Under the pieces are notes generated by a model, which was not told the origin of the DNA, did no database searches, and saw only the letters and a list, made by a program, of their open reading frames with translations. From assembly GCF_000671395.1 (NCBI RefSeq), contig NZ_AQQY01000002.1, forward strand, positions 62,001-126,000: 64,000 nucleotides of DNA, given 5' to 3'. Every line of letters starts with the position of its first letter. Within the stretch, counting starts at the first letter, position 1. Positions 51,130 to 60,388 of this stretch are shown in pieces. The stretch comes from Actibacterium atlanticum. GTDB taxonomy: Bacteria; Pseudomonadota; Alphaproteobacteria; Rhodobacterales; Rhodobacteraceae. The position numbers and the translations under genes are program-made.

Positions 51130-51975
51130 ATGAATGACAGCACCCCTGTTGCGGCACCGGCCAAGGCTGTGCCTACCCTCCCCGACGCGCAGACCGTCAC
51201 CGAGGTGACCCATTACACCGACCGTTTGTTCAGCTTCCGCTGCACCCGCCCGGCCAGCCTGCGGTTTCGGTCGGGTGAGTTCGTGATGATCGGGCTGATG
51301 GGTGATCCGCACCCCGAAACCGGCAAGCAAAAGCCGTTGCTGCGCGCCTATTCCATTGCCTCGCCCAGCTGGGACGAAGAGCTGGAGTTCTACTCGATCA
51401 AGGTGCCCGACGGCCCGCTGACCAGCAAGCTGCAGCACATCAAGGTGGGCGATGAGATCATCCTGCGCCCCAAGCCCGTCGGCACGCTGGTGCATGACGC
51501 GCTGCTGCCCGGCAAACGCCTGTGGTTCTTTGCCACCGGCACCGGCTTTGCGCCCTTCGCCAGCCTGCTGCGCGAGCCGCAAACCTATGAGGATTACGAC
51601 GAGGTCATCATCACCCACACCTGCCGCGAGGTCGGTGAGCTGACCTATGGCGCCGAGCTGATCGAAAGCATCAAACAGGATGAAATGCTGGCGGAACTGA
51701 TGGGCGAAGGCTTTGCCGACAAGATCCGCTATTACCCGACCACGACCCGCGAGGAGAGCCCCAAAATGGGCCGCATCACCGACCTGATGCGCTCGGGCGA
51801 ATTGTACGAAGACCTTGGCGTGCCACCGCTGAATCCCGACACCGACCGGGCGATGATCTGCGGCAACCTGGCGTTCAACCTGGAACTCAAAGAGCTGTTC
51901 GAGGCCGCCGGACTGACCGAAGGCGCCAACTCAAAACCCGCCCAATACGTGGTGGAAAAAGCGTTTCTGGATTAA
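51130..51975 (+). CDS. fpr: Ferredoxin-NADP+ reductase
   Basis: A 281-aa FAD enzyme. Seen: FAD contact LLRAYSIASPSWDEELEFYSIKV, NADP motif FATGTGFAPFASLLREP and the C-terminal NPDTDRAMICGNLAFNLELKE. Last gene of the cys operon and probably supplies reduced ferredoxin for the sulfite reductase. AAGGA lies upstream of the ATG. A terminator follows. Confidence 0.87.
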   Translation: MNDSTPVAAPAKAVPTLPDAQTVTEVTHYTDRLFSFRCTRPASLRFRSGEFVMIGLMGDPHPETGKQKPLLRAYSIASPSWDEELEFYSIKVPDGPLTSKLQHIKVGDEIILRPKPVGTLVHDALLPGKRLWFFATGTGFAPFASLLREPQTYEDYDEVIITHTCREVGELTYGAELIESIKQDEMLAELMGEGFADKIRYYPTTTREESPKMGRITDLMRSGELYEDLGVPPLNPDTDRAMICGNLAFNLELKELFEAAGLTEGANSKPAQYVVEKAFLD

Positions 51976-52001
51976 GGCCAGCGGGCGTTAGAACGAAAAA
52001 A

Positions 52002-52032
52002 AACCCGCCGGGAAACCGGCGGGTTCTCTTTT
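52002..52032 (+). terminator. Terminator of the cys operon (bidirectional)
   Basis: Ten-bp arms AACCCGCCGG (52002-52011) and CCGGCGGGTT (52016-52025) with tetraloop GAAA, followed by CTCTTTT on the plus strand. The A-run on the other side gives T8 on the minus strand, so it can also terminate the convergent CBS gene. Confidence 0.9.
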
Positions 52033-52048
52033 GGGCAGGTGTGGGCGG

Positions 52049-52573
52049 TTAACCCACGATCATCTGCTTCATTTTAAGCGCTTCATATTCCAGTTCGATT
52101 AAGCGGTGTTTGACTACATCACCGATGGATACCAACCCAATCAGCTGGCCGTCATCCATGACAGGCAGATGGCGGAACCGACCTTCGGTCATGCGTTTCA
52201 AAATTGCCGTCAGTATCTCAGACGGGGCGCAGGTTTGTATGCCGGTGGTCATCAGGTCCTGCGCCCGAAGCGACAGCGTGCTGCCGGGCGTTTTGGCCAG
52301 CTGATTCACGATATCGCGTTCTGACAGAATGCCGACCATCGCGCCGGTCTGATCGCGCACCACGACGGCACCGATCTTTTTGCCCGAAAGCAACGTCGCT
52401 ACATCAGCGATACTGTCACCGGGGCGGACCGCGATGACATCCTGACCTTTGCCCGACAGGATGTCGCCCACGGTGGACTGTTGTGATGACATCGCGCTTC
52501 CGGTGGACTGGCTGTAGGTCTGGTTGTGGTCTGCGTCGCCTTTATGGGGCGCCTGATAGGATGTAGGGGCCAT
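52049..52573 (-). CDS. CBS-domain protein
   Basis: A 174-aa soluble protein with two CBS motifs forming one Bateman module (about residues 35-90 and 98-160, each with the RDQTG and HLPVMDDGQ type strand-loop). The first 28 residues are polar and low-complexity. CBS pairs bind adenosine nucleotides and sense energy status. GGAGGAGA lies upstream of the ATG. Convergent with the cys operon. Its target is unknown. Confidence 0.82.
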   Translation of the reverse strand: MAPTSYQAPHKGDADHNQTYSQSTGSAMSSQQSTVGDILSGKGQDVIAVRPGDSIADVATLLSGKKIGAVVVRDQTGAMVGILSERDIVNQLAKTPGSTLSLRAQDLMTTGIQTCAPSEILTAILKRMTEGRFRHLPVMDDGQLIGLVSIGDVVKHRLIELEYEALKMKQMIVG

Positions 52574-52723
52574 GGTCTCTCCTCCTTCAATGCGGTCTGG
52601 CTCTCCCCAGCCGTTGACCGCGTGAATCTTTCCCTGCCTTCAGTCTAGGCGGAAAATTTCAACAATGACCATGTATATTTTCAAAAACTGCGACGCCGAG
52701 TATGATGCCCGTGTTTGCACATG

Positions 52724-52761
52724 AAAAAAGGCCGGTATCACAGTGGATACCGGCCTTTTTT
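52724..52761 (-). terminator. Terminator of the nqr operon
   Basis: A 16-bp perfect stem including the A/T runs (52724-52739 with 52746-52761) and loop ACAGTG. On the minus strand the stem GGCCGGTATC is followed by TTTTTT. It lies 17 bp after the nqrF stop. Confidence 0.92.
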
Positions 52762-52778
52762 GTTCAATTGCAGCAGGA

Positions 52779-54002
52779 TTAGCCGCCGAAGTCGTCCAGC
52801 ATGATGTCTTCGCGGTCGACACCCAGATCAAGCAGCATGTTGATCACCGATTGGTTCATGATGGGCGGGCCACACATGTAGTATTCACAGTCTTCCGGTG
52901 CCGGGTGATTCTTGAGGTATTCCTCGAACAGCACGTTGTGAATGAAGCCGGTGTAGCCACCCCAATCATCCTCGGGCAGGGCGTCCGACAGGGCGACATG
53001 CCAAGTGAAATTGTCGAAATCTTTCGCCAAGCCATCGAAATCTTCGACAAAGAACATCTCGCGTTTCGAACGCGCGCCATACCAGAAGGTGATTTTGCGG
53101 TCGCGGTTTTCCAGACGCTTGAGCTGATCGAAGATGTGGCTGCGCATCGGTGCCATGCCAGCACCGCCGCCGATAAAGACCATCTCTTTGTTGGTGTCGC
53201 GGGCGAAGAATTCACCGAATGGACCCGAGATGGTGACCTTGTCACCCGGCTTCAGGTTGAAGATGTAGGATGACATCAGGCCGGGCGGGATGCCCTGACT
53301 GCCCGGAGGTGGCGAGGCCACACGCACGTTCAGCATGATCAGGCCTTTTTCATCCGGGTAGTTCGCCATCGAATAGGCACGTTCGATCGGCTCGGATACG
53401 GTCGATTCATACTGCCACAGATTGAACTTGTCCCAATCCTCGCGGTATTCCTCTTCGATGTCGAAATCGGTGTATTTCAGCGCGTGGGCCGGGGCCTCGA
53501 TCTGAATGTAGCCACCGGCGCGGAAGTTCACGTCTTCGCCTTCGGGCAGTTCCAGAACCAAATTCTTGATGAAAGTTGCGACGTTTTCGTTGGAACGTAC
53601 GGTGCATTCCCATTTCTTAACGCCGAAGACTTCCTCGGGAACCTCGATCTCCATGTCCTGTTTGACGGCCACCTGACACGACAGGCGGTCGCCACAGGCG
53701 GCCTCACGTTTGGTGATGTGGCTTTCTTCGGTCGGCAGGATCGAGCCGCCACCCGAATGCACCTTGACCTTACACTGGGCACAGGTGCCGCCGCCGCCGC
53801 AGGCCGAAGGCACGAACAGTTTCTGTTCGGCCAGTGTTTGCAGCAGCTTGCCGCCAGCGGGCACGGAAACCGTTTTCTCGCCGTTGATGGTGATCTGAAC
53901 ATCGCCCGTCGACACCAGTTTCGAACGGGCAGCGAGGATGATGGTGACCAGCGCCAGAACGATCAGAGTAAAAAGGGCAACGCCTAGGATAAATGTGTCC
54001 AT
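52779..54002 (-). CDS. nqrF: Na+-translocating NADH:quinone reductase subunit F
   Basis: A 407-aa NADH-oxidising subunit. One N-terminal membrane helix (3-24), a plant-type [2Fe-2S] ferredoxin with [14 protein letters not shown] (near 68) and a following C of the cluster, FAD motif RAYSMANYP (near 210) and NADH motif [17 protein letters not shown] (near 275). Electrons pass from NADH to the cluster and then to NqrC. Last gene of nqrABCDEF. Confidence 0.93.
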   Translation of the reverse strand: MDTFILGVALFTLIVLALVTIILAARSKLVSTGDVQITINGEKTVSVPAGGKLLQTLAEQKLFVPSACGGGGTCAQCKVKVHSGGGSILPTEESHITKREAACGDRLSCQVAVKQDMEIEVPEEVFGVKKWECTVRSNENVATFIKNLVLELPEGEDVNFRAGGYIQIEAPAHALKYTDFDIEEEYREDWDKFNLWQYESTVSEPIERAYSMANYPDEKGLIMLNVRVASPPPGSQGIPPGLMSSYIFNLKPGDKVTISGPFGEFFARDTNKEMVFIGGGAGMAPMRSHIFDQLKRLENRDRKITFWYGARSKREMFFVEDFDGLAKDFDNFTWHVALSDALPEDDWGGYTGFIHNVLFEEYLKNHPAPEDCEYYMCGPPIMNQSVINMLLDLGVDREDIMLDDFGG

Positions 54003-54016
54003 CTGTCAGAGCCCCC

Positions 54017-54625
54017 TTACAGTTTCACGCCGCTGAAGGACATGAAGCCCATGGCCATCAGGCCCGCGGTGATGAAGGTGATGCCAAGGCCTTGCAGGCC
54101 GTCAGGGATGTCGCTGTACTTCAGCTTCTCGCGCACACCGGCCATCGCGGTGATCGCCAGCGCCCAACCAAAGCCCGAGGACAGGCCATAGGTAGTGGCC
54201 TCGGCGAAGTTATAGTCGCGTTCCACCATGAACAGCGAGCCACCCAGAATAGCGCAGTTCACCGTGATCAGCGGCAGGAAGATCCCCAGCGCGTTGTAGA
54301 GCGGGGGGAAGTACTTATCGAGCGTCATCTCAAGGATCTGAACCATCGCCGCGATCACCCCGATGTAGCTGATCAGACCCAGGAAGGTCAGGTCGACATC
54401 CGGGAAACCAGCCCAGGCCAGCGCGCCGGGTTTCAGCAGGTAGGTCAGGATCAGGTTGTTCGCCGGCACGGTGATGGTTTGCACCACCATGACCGAGATC
54501 CCCAGACCCAGCGCGGTCGAGATTTTCTTCGACACGGCGATGAAGGTACACATCCCCAGAAAGAAGCTCAGCGCCAGGTTTTCAACAAAGACGGCCTTTA
54601 CGGCCAGAGCGATTAGGCCTTCCAT
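54017..54625 (-). CDS. nqrE: Na+-NQR subunit E
   Basis: A 202-aa inner-membrane subunit with six hydrophobic segments. NqrD and NqrE are related and sandwich an iron centre by conserved cysteines (here ...[13 protein letters not shown] and [12 protein letters not shown]). Overlaps nqrD by one base. Confidence 0.92.
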   Translation of the reverse strand: MEGLIALAVKAVFVENLALSFFLGMCTFIAVSKKISTALGLGISVMVVQTITVPANNLILTYLLKPGALAWAGFPDVDLTFLGLISYIGVIAAMVQILEMTLDKYFPPLYNALGIFLPLITVNCAILGGSLFMVERDYNFAEATTYGLSSGFGWALAITAMAGVREKLKYSDIPDGLQGLGITFITAGLMAMGFMSFSGVKL

Positions 54626-55278
54626 CAGTGTGCCTCCGCCGTTTGAATTTTAAAGTCACGCTCTTCGACCTGTTCGGGCTTCCATGTGCGGAAAGCCCAG
54701 ATCAGCAGGCCGATCACGAAGAAGGCCGACGGGGGCAGCAGCAGCATGCCGTTGGGCACGTACCAGCCACCGTTGTTGACGGTCTCAAGAATGGTGATGC
54801 CGAACAGAGAGCCCGAACCGAACAGCTCGCGGATGAAGCCCACCAGCATCAGGATCAGGCCATAGCCCAAACCGTTGCCGATGCCGTCAATGAACGAGGC
54901 CATCGGCGGGTTCTTCATAGCAAACGCTTCGGCACGGCCCATCACGATACAGTTGGTGATGATCAGGCCCACAAAAACCGAAAGGGTCTTGGAAATCTCA
55001 AAGGCGTAAGCCTTGAGCACCTGATCCACCAGGATCACCAGCGACGCGATGATGACCATCTGCACGATGATCCGGATCGAGCCGGGGATTTGGTTGCGTA
55101 GGATCGAGATGAACATCGACGAGAAAGCCGTCACCACGGTCACAGCGATGGTCATAACCAAAGCCACTTTCAGCGACGAGGTCACCGCAAGGGCCGAGCA
55201 AAGACCCAAAACCTGCAGCGTGATCGGGTTGTTGTCGACGAGTGGGTCGACAAGAAGTTCTTTCTTGGTCTGAGACAT
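54625..55278 (-). CDS. nqrD: Na+-NQR subunit D
   Basis: A 217-aa inner-membrane subunit with six hydrophobic segments. Seen: [19 protein letters not shown] near 26 and [18 protein letters not shown] near 107, each with the Cys that binds the intramembrane iron centre. Overlaps nqrC and nqrE by one base each. Confidence 0.92.
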   Translation of the reverse strand: MSQTKKELLVDPLVDNNPITLQVLGLCSALAVTSSLKVALVMTIAVTVVTAFSSMFISILRNQIPGSIRIIVQMVIIASLVILVDQVLKAYAFEISKTLSVFVGLIITNCIVMGRAEAFAMKNPPMASFIDGIGNGLGYGLILMLVGFIRELFGSGSLFGITILETVNNGGWYVPNGMLLLPPSAFFVIGLLIWAFRTWKPEQVEERDFKIQTAEAH

Positions 55279-56081
55279 TACACCGCCCCCTCTTTGAGTT
55301 TGGCCAGGAAGGTGGCGTAGCCCTCTTCGCCCATCCAGAATTTCACCAGGTTATCGACCCCGCGCGAGGTCAGCGTGGCACCGGCCAGCGCGTCGATGTG
55401 GAAATCGGCGCCTGCCGCAGGTGCGGTTTTGTCGACGGTGATCGCCAGGGTGCCGGTGTCGTCATGCAGACGCTTACCGTTCCACAGCGATTTCCAGCGC
55501 GGGTTGTCTACTTCGGCGCCCAGACCGGGGGTCTCGGCATGGCTGTAGAACTGCAGGCCGTAGATGTCGTTGCCGTTTTCCTCGACGGCGATGAAACCGT
55601 ACAGGGTCGACCACAGGCCATAACCGTGCAGCGGTAGGATCACCTTGTCCAGATTTCCGGCATCGTCATTCAGCAGATAGACGGTGACAAAGTTGGCCTG
55701 ACGACCGATCGAAGCGGGGTCTTCAACCAATTCACGGCTCAGCTCCGGATCATCGGCAGCGGCGCGATCATCAAAGGTGGTCGCGTCGAAATCGGCGCTG
55801 AAGTCGCCGCTGGCCAGTTCCAGAACACGGGGTTCAAAGGCTGCGAAAGCCTCGGCCACGTCGACGCCGTCTTCATAAAGGCCAGCGACCTGCAGGATGT
55901 TGACCTGCTTGTCGCGGACTTTGTTCGCCTCTTGCACCGGGCGCAGCGACACGGCAGCGACCGACACGATCATCGAACAGAACAGACACAGGGTGACGGC
56001 CACGAAGATCGTTTTGGGCGTCGAGTCGACGGGAAGTTCTTTGAAACGGGCAAAGAAACCCTTGGGCGCTTGCTCAGACAC
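55278..56081 (-). CDS. nqrC: Na+-NQR subunit C
   Basis: A 267-aa subunit with one N-terminal membrane helix (about 24-46) and a periplasmic FMN domain. The flavin-acceptor threonine is T236 in AGATLTS (usual SGATLTS). FMN is attached by ApbE, whose gene lies upstream of nqrA on the other strand. Overlaps nqrB by eight bases. Confidence 0.93.
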   Translation of the reverse strand: MSEQAPKGFFARFKELPVDSTPKTIFVAVTLCLFCSMIVSVAAVSLRPVQEANKVRDKQVNILQVAGLYEDGVDVAEAFAAFEPRVLELASGDFSADFDATTFDDRAAADDPELSRELVEDPASIGRQANFVTVYLLNDDAGNLDKVILPLHGYGLWSTLYGFIAVEENGNDIYGLQFYSHAETPGLGAEVDNPRWKSLWNGKRLHDDTGTLAITVDKTAPAAGADFHIDALAGATLTSRGVDNLVKFWMGEEGYATFLAKLKEGAV

Positions 56082-57279
56082 GCTTAGCCCTCCGTTTGAT
56101 GTTTGCGCGGACGACGAAATAGTCGATCAGCGGGGCGAAGATATTGGCGAACAGGATGGCCAGCATCATACCTTCGGGGAAGGCCGGGTTGATCACACGG
56201 ATCATCACAACCATGAAACCAATCAGCGCGCCGTACCAGTACCGGCCCATATTGGTGTGGCTGGCGGACACCGGCTCGGTCACCATGAAGGCCAGACCAA
56301 AAGCATAGCCGCCCACAACCAGATGCCAGTACCACGGCATGGCGAACATCGGGTTGGTGTCCGACCCGATCACGTTGAGCAGCAATGAAAAGCCGATCAT
56401 GCCACCCATGCAGCCTACGATCAGGCGCCAGTTGGCGATTTTGGTCACCAGCAGGAAGGCCAGACCGATCAGACAGGCCAGGGTCGAGGTTTCGCCCATC
56501 GACCCCTGAATGAAGCCGAAGAAGGCGTTCGACCAGGAGATGCCCTGTGAAGCCAGCGCCTGAACGCCGTCAGCAGCGGTTACACCCAGCGCGGTTGCGC
56601 CCGAGAAGCCATCCACCGGCGTCCAGACTGTGTTGCCCGACATGTTGGCGGGATAGGCGAAGTAAAGGAAGGCCCGGCCAGTCAGCGCGGGGTTCAGGAA
56701 GTTCTTGCCTGTGCCGCCGAACACCTCTTTGCCGATGACAACACCGAACGAGATGCCCAAAGCCACCTGCCACAGCGGTGTCGATGCGGGCATGATCAGC
56801 ACATAGAGCATTGAGGTCACAAGGAAGCCCTCGTTCACCTCGTGGCCGCGCACGGTGGCGAACAGCACTTCCCAGATGCCACCAACGATCAGCGTCGTCA
56901 GGTAGATCGGCAGGAAGTACAAGAAGCCATGCGCCATGTTGGCGATCAGGCTATCCGGGTTCAGCGAGAAACCCAGCGCCTGCAACAGACCTACGCGCCA
57001 GCCGGTGGCGGCGCTGTCCCCCAGTGCCGCAATGGCGCCGTTGGTCTGCAGGCCGGTGTTATACATGGCCATCAGGATGCAGGGGATCGTCGCGATCACG
57101 ACGTAGGTCATGATCCGCTTCATATCCACATAAGACCGGGCGTGCGGCGCAGCCGTCGTTACGGTCTTGGGGGTGAACATCAGCGATTCCACCATCTCGT
57201 AGATGGGGAAATACTTTTCGTATTTGCCGCCCTTGTGGAAGTTCGGCTCGATACTGTCGAGGTAACTACGCAATCCCAT
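56074..57279 (-). CDS. nqrB: Na+-NQR subunit B
   Basis: A 401-aa inner-membrane subunit with about ten segments that holds FMN and riboflavin and forms the sodium path and quinone site. The covalent FMN threonine is T229 in DGFSGATALG. GNTVWTPVDG and KEVFGGTGKNFLNPALTGRAFLYFAYP are typical. Starts three bases after nqrA. Confidence 0.93.
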   Translation of the reverse strand: MGLRSYLDSIEPNFHKGGKYEKYFPIYEMVESLMFTPKTVTTAAPHARSYVDMKRIMTYVVIATIPCILMAMYNTGLQTNGAIAALGDSAATGWRVGLLQALGFSLNPDSLIANMAHGFLYFLPIYLTTLIVGGIWEVLFATVRGHEVNEGFLVTSMLYVLIMPASTPLWQVALGISFGVVIGKEVFGGTGKNFLNPALTGRAFLYFAYPANMSGNTVWTPVDGFSGATALGVTAADGVQALASQGISWSNAFFGFIQGSMGETSTLACLIGLAFLLVTKIANWRLIVGCMGGMIGFSLLLNVIGSDTNPMFAMPWYWHLVVGGYAFGLAFMVTEPVSASHTNMGRYWYGALIGFMVVMIRVINPAFPEGMMLAILFANIFAPLIDYFVVRANIKRRAKRV

Positions 57280-57282
57280 CGC

Positions 57283-58629
57283 TTAGCCCTCCTTCTCGAT
57301 CTTGATCAGGCTGTCGCGCAGGGCTTCGCCGTATTCATATTTCGCGGGGCAGGCAAAGGCGCACAGGCCGAGGTCTTCCTCGTCCAGTTCCAGCGCACCC
57401 AAAGCCTGGGCGGTGTCCGTATCCATCACGATCAACGCGCGCAGAAGCTGGGTTGGCAGGAAATCCTGCGGCATCAGCGTCTCAAACGTGCCGGTGGGCA
57501 CCATTGCGCGGCGGCCGCCGTTCAGGTTCGAGGTCAGGTTGAACAGCTTTTTCGAAAACGCCGAGCCAAGAACCGGCTGAACAGCGAACTTGCTGGGCAT
57601 CGGGGTGATCCAACCCAGCGGGATCTGCTCTTTGTCCTCGGTGATCAGGGTGATCTGACGCGCATAGCGGCCAATATAACCAAACGGTCCCTCGGCCTGA
57701 CGTCCCGACAGGATCGACCCCGAAATCGTACGTACGGGCTGTGCGTCCTCGGTGGTCTCACCTTCCAGAAGATCGGTCAGGCTGGCGCCCATAGTGGTGC
57801 GAATCAAACGGGGATTCGCAGCGCGCGGGCCGCACAGGGCAACCACGATCGACGGGTTCAGGTAACCGGTCCGGGCCAAGGCGCCGATGGCGATCACGTC
57901 TTGATACGAGATCGTCCAGACAGTCTTGGTGGCCGAAGGCGGTTCAAGGAAGTGCATGTGTGTGCCAGCCAGGCCTGCGGGGTGCGGGCCGGCAAAGGCG
58001 GCAACCTCGACCCCGTGCACGGAAGCGCCCGGAACGGTCGTGCCAACCTCGTGGCAGACATAGGTCGTGCCCTCGGTCAGTTTGGTGATCGCTTCAAGCC
58101 CGGCCTCGAAATCTTCGTCGCGTTCGGCGATGATGATCTCGGCATTGGCCGACAGCGGTTCGCTGTCCATTGCGGTGACGTAAATCGCGGCGGGACGCTC
58201 GTCTGCACCAGGCACCTTAGAGTAGGGGCGCGTGCGGAAGGCAGTCCAAAGTCCTGAGGCACAAAGCTTTTGTGCGACCAATTGGTCACTTGCATCCTGC
58301 GGCAGGGGTTCAAACGCGACGCCCTGATCGGCGGCATCGTCGATGTCGATCACCACGCTTTGCAACACACGGCGTGCGCCGCGGTTGATCGCGCGGACCC
58401 GGCCAGTGGCGGGCGCGACGAAGACAACGTCAGGCGAATCTTTGTGGCAGAAGAGCGGTGTCCCGCGCTTCACGCTGTCGCCCTCGGCGACAAGCATTTT
58501 TGGTTTCAGGCCGATGTAATCAGCCCCCACGACGGCGACGGAATTTACCGCGGGGCCCTCGGAGATGGATTGATCGGGCGCACCGCTGATGGGCAGGTCC
58601 AGCCCTTTTTTTAGTCTGAATTCTGACAT
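57283..58629 (-). CDS. nqrA: Na+-NQR subunit A
   Basis: A 448-aa peripheral cytoplasmic subunit, related to complex I NuoF but without its cofactors. Seen: KKGLDLPISGAPDQSI at the N-terminus, PGLHPAG-like segment (here GPHPAGLAGTHMHFLEP) and a C-terminal LDEEDLGLCAFACPAKYEYG. First gene of the operon, divergent from apbE across 266 bp. The promoter is expected there but no clear sigma-70 pair was found. Confidence 0.93.
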   Translation of the reverse strand: MSEFRLKKGLDLPISGAPDQSISEGPAVNSVAVVGADYIGLKPKMLVAEGDSVKRGTPLFCHKDSPDVVFVAPATGRVRAINRGARRVLQSVVIDIDDAADQGVAFEPLPQDASDQLVAQKLCASGLWTAFRTRPYSKVPGADERPAAIYVTAMDSEPLSANAEIIIAERDEDFEAGLEAITKLTEGTTYVCHEVGTTVPGASVHGVEVAAFAGPHPAGLAGTHMHFLEPPSATKTVWTISYQDVIAIGALARTGYLNPSIVVALCGPRAANPRLIRTTMGASLTDLLEGETTEDAQPVRTISGSILSGRQAEGPFGYIGRYARQITLITEDKEQIPLGWITPMPSKFAVQPVLGSAFSKKLFNLTSNLNGGRRAMVPTGTFETLMPQDFLPTQLLRALIVMDTDTAQALGALELDEEDLGLCAFACPAKYEYGEALRDSLIKIEKEG

Positions 58630-58895
58630 GTGCTCCGCTGGATATCTGCTGTAGGTCTGTCAAACATTGGCCTCTACAGCTGACCACCTCCAGCCCGGTG
58701 CCGGGCGCGGAGTCTCCCGCGTGCGCTGCATCGCCTAGGGCCACCGTTTATTGCCAAAAAGTACTAAGAGCAACGCAATAACGGCTGATTTTCGCTGCTT
58801 TTTGCACTGCAGCGCTAACAACGCGCGGTTTGGTTGACAGTTTTGCGACGAAGTGACATCTGGCGGGCATTCCGTGTCATACAGAGGTGCGCGTT

Positions 58896-59924
58896 ATGCG
58901 GCATTTTTTGGCGATCATGGCGCTGGTCACCCTAAGCGCTTGTTTCTGGTCCGAGGATGAGGGCGAGACCCTGCGTCTGTCGGGTGAGACCATGGGGACA
59001 ACTTACAATATCGTCGCCGTGGACGTGCCCGGCGAATTGACCGGCGAACAGCTGCTCGGCGCTGTCGAAGCACAGCTAAAAGCAGTCAATGCCAGCATGT
59101 CGAACTGGGACCCGAATTCCGAGGTCTCTTTGTTCAACGCTTCTGATAGCATCGCACCTGTCAGTATCTCATCGGCTTTTGCCCATGTCGTGCAAGGCGC
59201 GAATCAGGTGCATGTGGCGAGCGAAGGAAAGTTCGATGTCACCCTTGGCCCGCTGATTGATCTGTGGGGGTTTGGTGCCAAAAAACCGGGCGATCCGATC
59301 CCTGATTCAGGTCAAATTGACGCAGCGTTAGCCCAGATCGGGCAGGGCACCCTGTTATCGCTGGAGGGCCAGATGTTGGCCAAGTCCCTGCCTGAAGCCT
59401 CGATTAACCTGTCGGGCATTGCCAAGGGTTATGGCGCAGATGCGGTCGCTGAAGTGTTGCGCGAGCTGGGGATCGAACGGTACCTGGTTGAGATCGGTGG
59501 CGATCTGGTGTCCGCCGGTTTGAATCCGCAAGGCAAACCCTGGTTTATTGGCATTGAGCGCCCCGATGCCCAAGCGCGCGCCATTGAAATGATCCTGCCT
59601 GTCAGTGACAAGGGCATGGCGACTTCGGGTGACTACCGCAATTATTTTGAGCAAGACGGTGTGCGCTATTCGCATCTGATCGACCCGACGACGGGTTATC
59701 CGGTGACGCACCGTACGACCTCAGTTACCGTTATTGCTGACAGCGGAATGCTAGCCGACGCTTGGGCCACGGCAATGATGATTGTCGGCGATGAAGACGG
59801 TCTGCGCATTGCCCAAGCCAACAACCTTGCTGTGTACTTTATTTCACGCGCACCGGCGGGGAGCGAAAACGAATTCGTGACCAGGGCCAGCAGTGCGTTT
59901 GAAAAACTGATGGAAACCGATTAA
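58896..59924 (+). CDS. apbE: FAD:protein FMN transferase, lipoprotein
   Basis: A 342-aa periplasmic enzyme that attaches FMN to threonines of NqrB and NqrC. The lipoprotein signal is MRHFLAIMALVTLSAC with the lipidated C16. The catalytic core includes SGETMGTTYNI, the LIDLWGFG segment, INLSGIAKGYGADAV and a C-terminal HLIDPTTGYPV. The ATG at 58896 with AGAGGTG upstream was preferred over a GTG three codons earlier. It diverges from nqrA and leads to nqrM. Confidence 0.92.
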   Translation: MRHFLAIMALVTLSACFWSEDEGETLRLSGETMGTTYNIVAVDVPGELTGEQLLGAVEAQLKAVNASMSNWDPNSEVSLFNASDSIAPVSISSAFAHVVQGANQVHVASEGKFDVTLGPLIDLWGFGAKKPGDPIPDSGQIDAALAQIGQGTLLSLEGQMLAKSLPEASINLSGIAKGYGADAVAEVLRELGIERYLVEIGGDLVSAGLNPQGKPWFIGIERPDAQARAIEMILPVSDKGMATSGDYRNYFEQDGVRYSHLIDPTTGYPVTHRTTSVTVIADSGMLADAWATAMMIVGDEDGLRIAQANNLAVYFISRAPAGSENEFVTRASSAFEKLMETD

Positions 59925-59958
59925 GTCACTTCCAAGCTGGATACCGAAAGATTTCGCC

Positions 59959-60189
59959 ATGGCCACCTTCGTTTTCGCCTTCTTCCTGTTGCTGCTTGTC
60001 GTGCTGGGCATGTCGCTTGGCGTTATTTTCATGAACAAGCGTATCAAAGGCAGCTGCGGCGGGTTGAATGCGATCTCTGGGGCGGACAAATGCGTTGTGT
60101 GCAGCAAGGACATTGATCCCGACAGCCCGCTGCGTGACAAGCTGGCGTGCAAACGCGCCCAGCAAATGGTCAAACAGTTCAGCGACTAA
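59959..60189 (+). CDS. nqrM: Na+-NQR maturation protein NqrM
   Basis: A 76-aa protein with one N-terminal membrane helix (about 3-24) and four cysteines in CGG, CVVC and the later C of LACKRAQQM. NqrM is needed to insert the iron centre between NqrD and NqrE. It starts 34 bp after apbE on the same strand and its stop overlaps the next convergent gene by four bases. Confidence 0.9.
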   Translation: MATFVFAFFLLLLVVLGMSLGVIFMNKRIKGSCGGLNAISGADKCVVCSKDIDPDSPLRDKLACKRAQQMVKQFSD

Positions 60190-60377
60190 CCGATTTCCAG
60201 CGGGATAAAGGCCAAGGCCGCGAAAGCCGCGGCGGCGGGCAGGCCATAAAGCCACGCTTTCAGTACCCAGTTTGGCCCCTGCGCTTTCCAGTTCTCGCGA
60301 AAAGCGCGCCCGGCGAAGATCATCACCAGCACAAGGATCACGCCGGTTGTCGGCGTCAGGGTCAGGTTGTCGAACAT
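60186..60377 (-). CDS. Small two-helix membrane protein
   Basis: A 63-aa protein with two hydrophobic segments (about 10-25 and 43-60) and a basic loop FRENWKAQ. AAGGAT lies before the ATG at 60377. It begins 11 bp after the cobQ stop on the same strand, so it is probably co-transcribed. No family is recognised; it has no evident link to cobalamin. Confidence 0.6.
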   Translation of the reverse strand: MFDNLTLTPTTGVILVLVMIFAGRAFRENWKAQGPNWVLKAWLYGLPAAAAFAALAFIPLEIG

Positions 60378-60388
60378 CTTGATCCTTT

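Noticed and set aside
56842-58257. 471-aa frame opposite nqrA and nqrB
   Set aside because: Spans two real genes on the other strand and resembles no protein.
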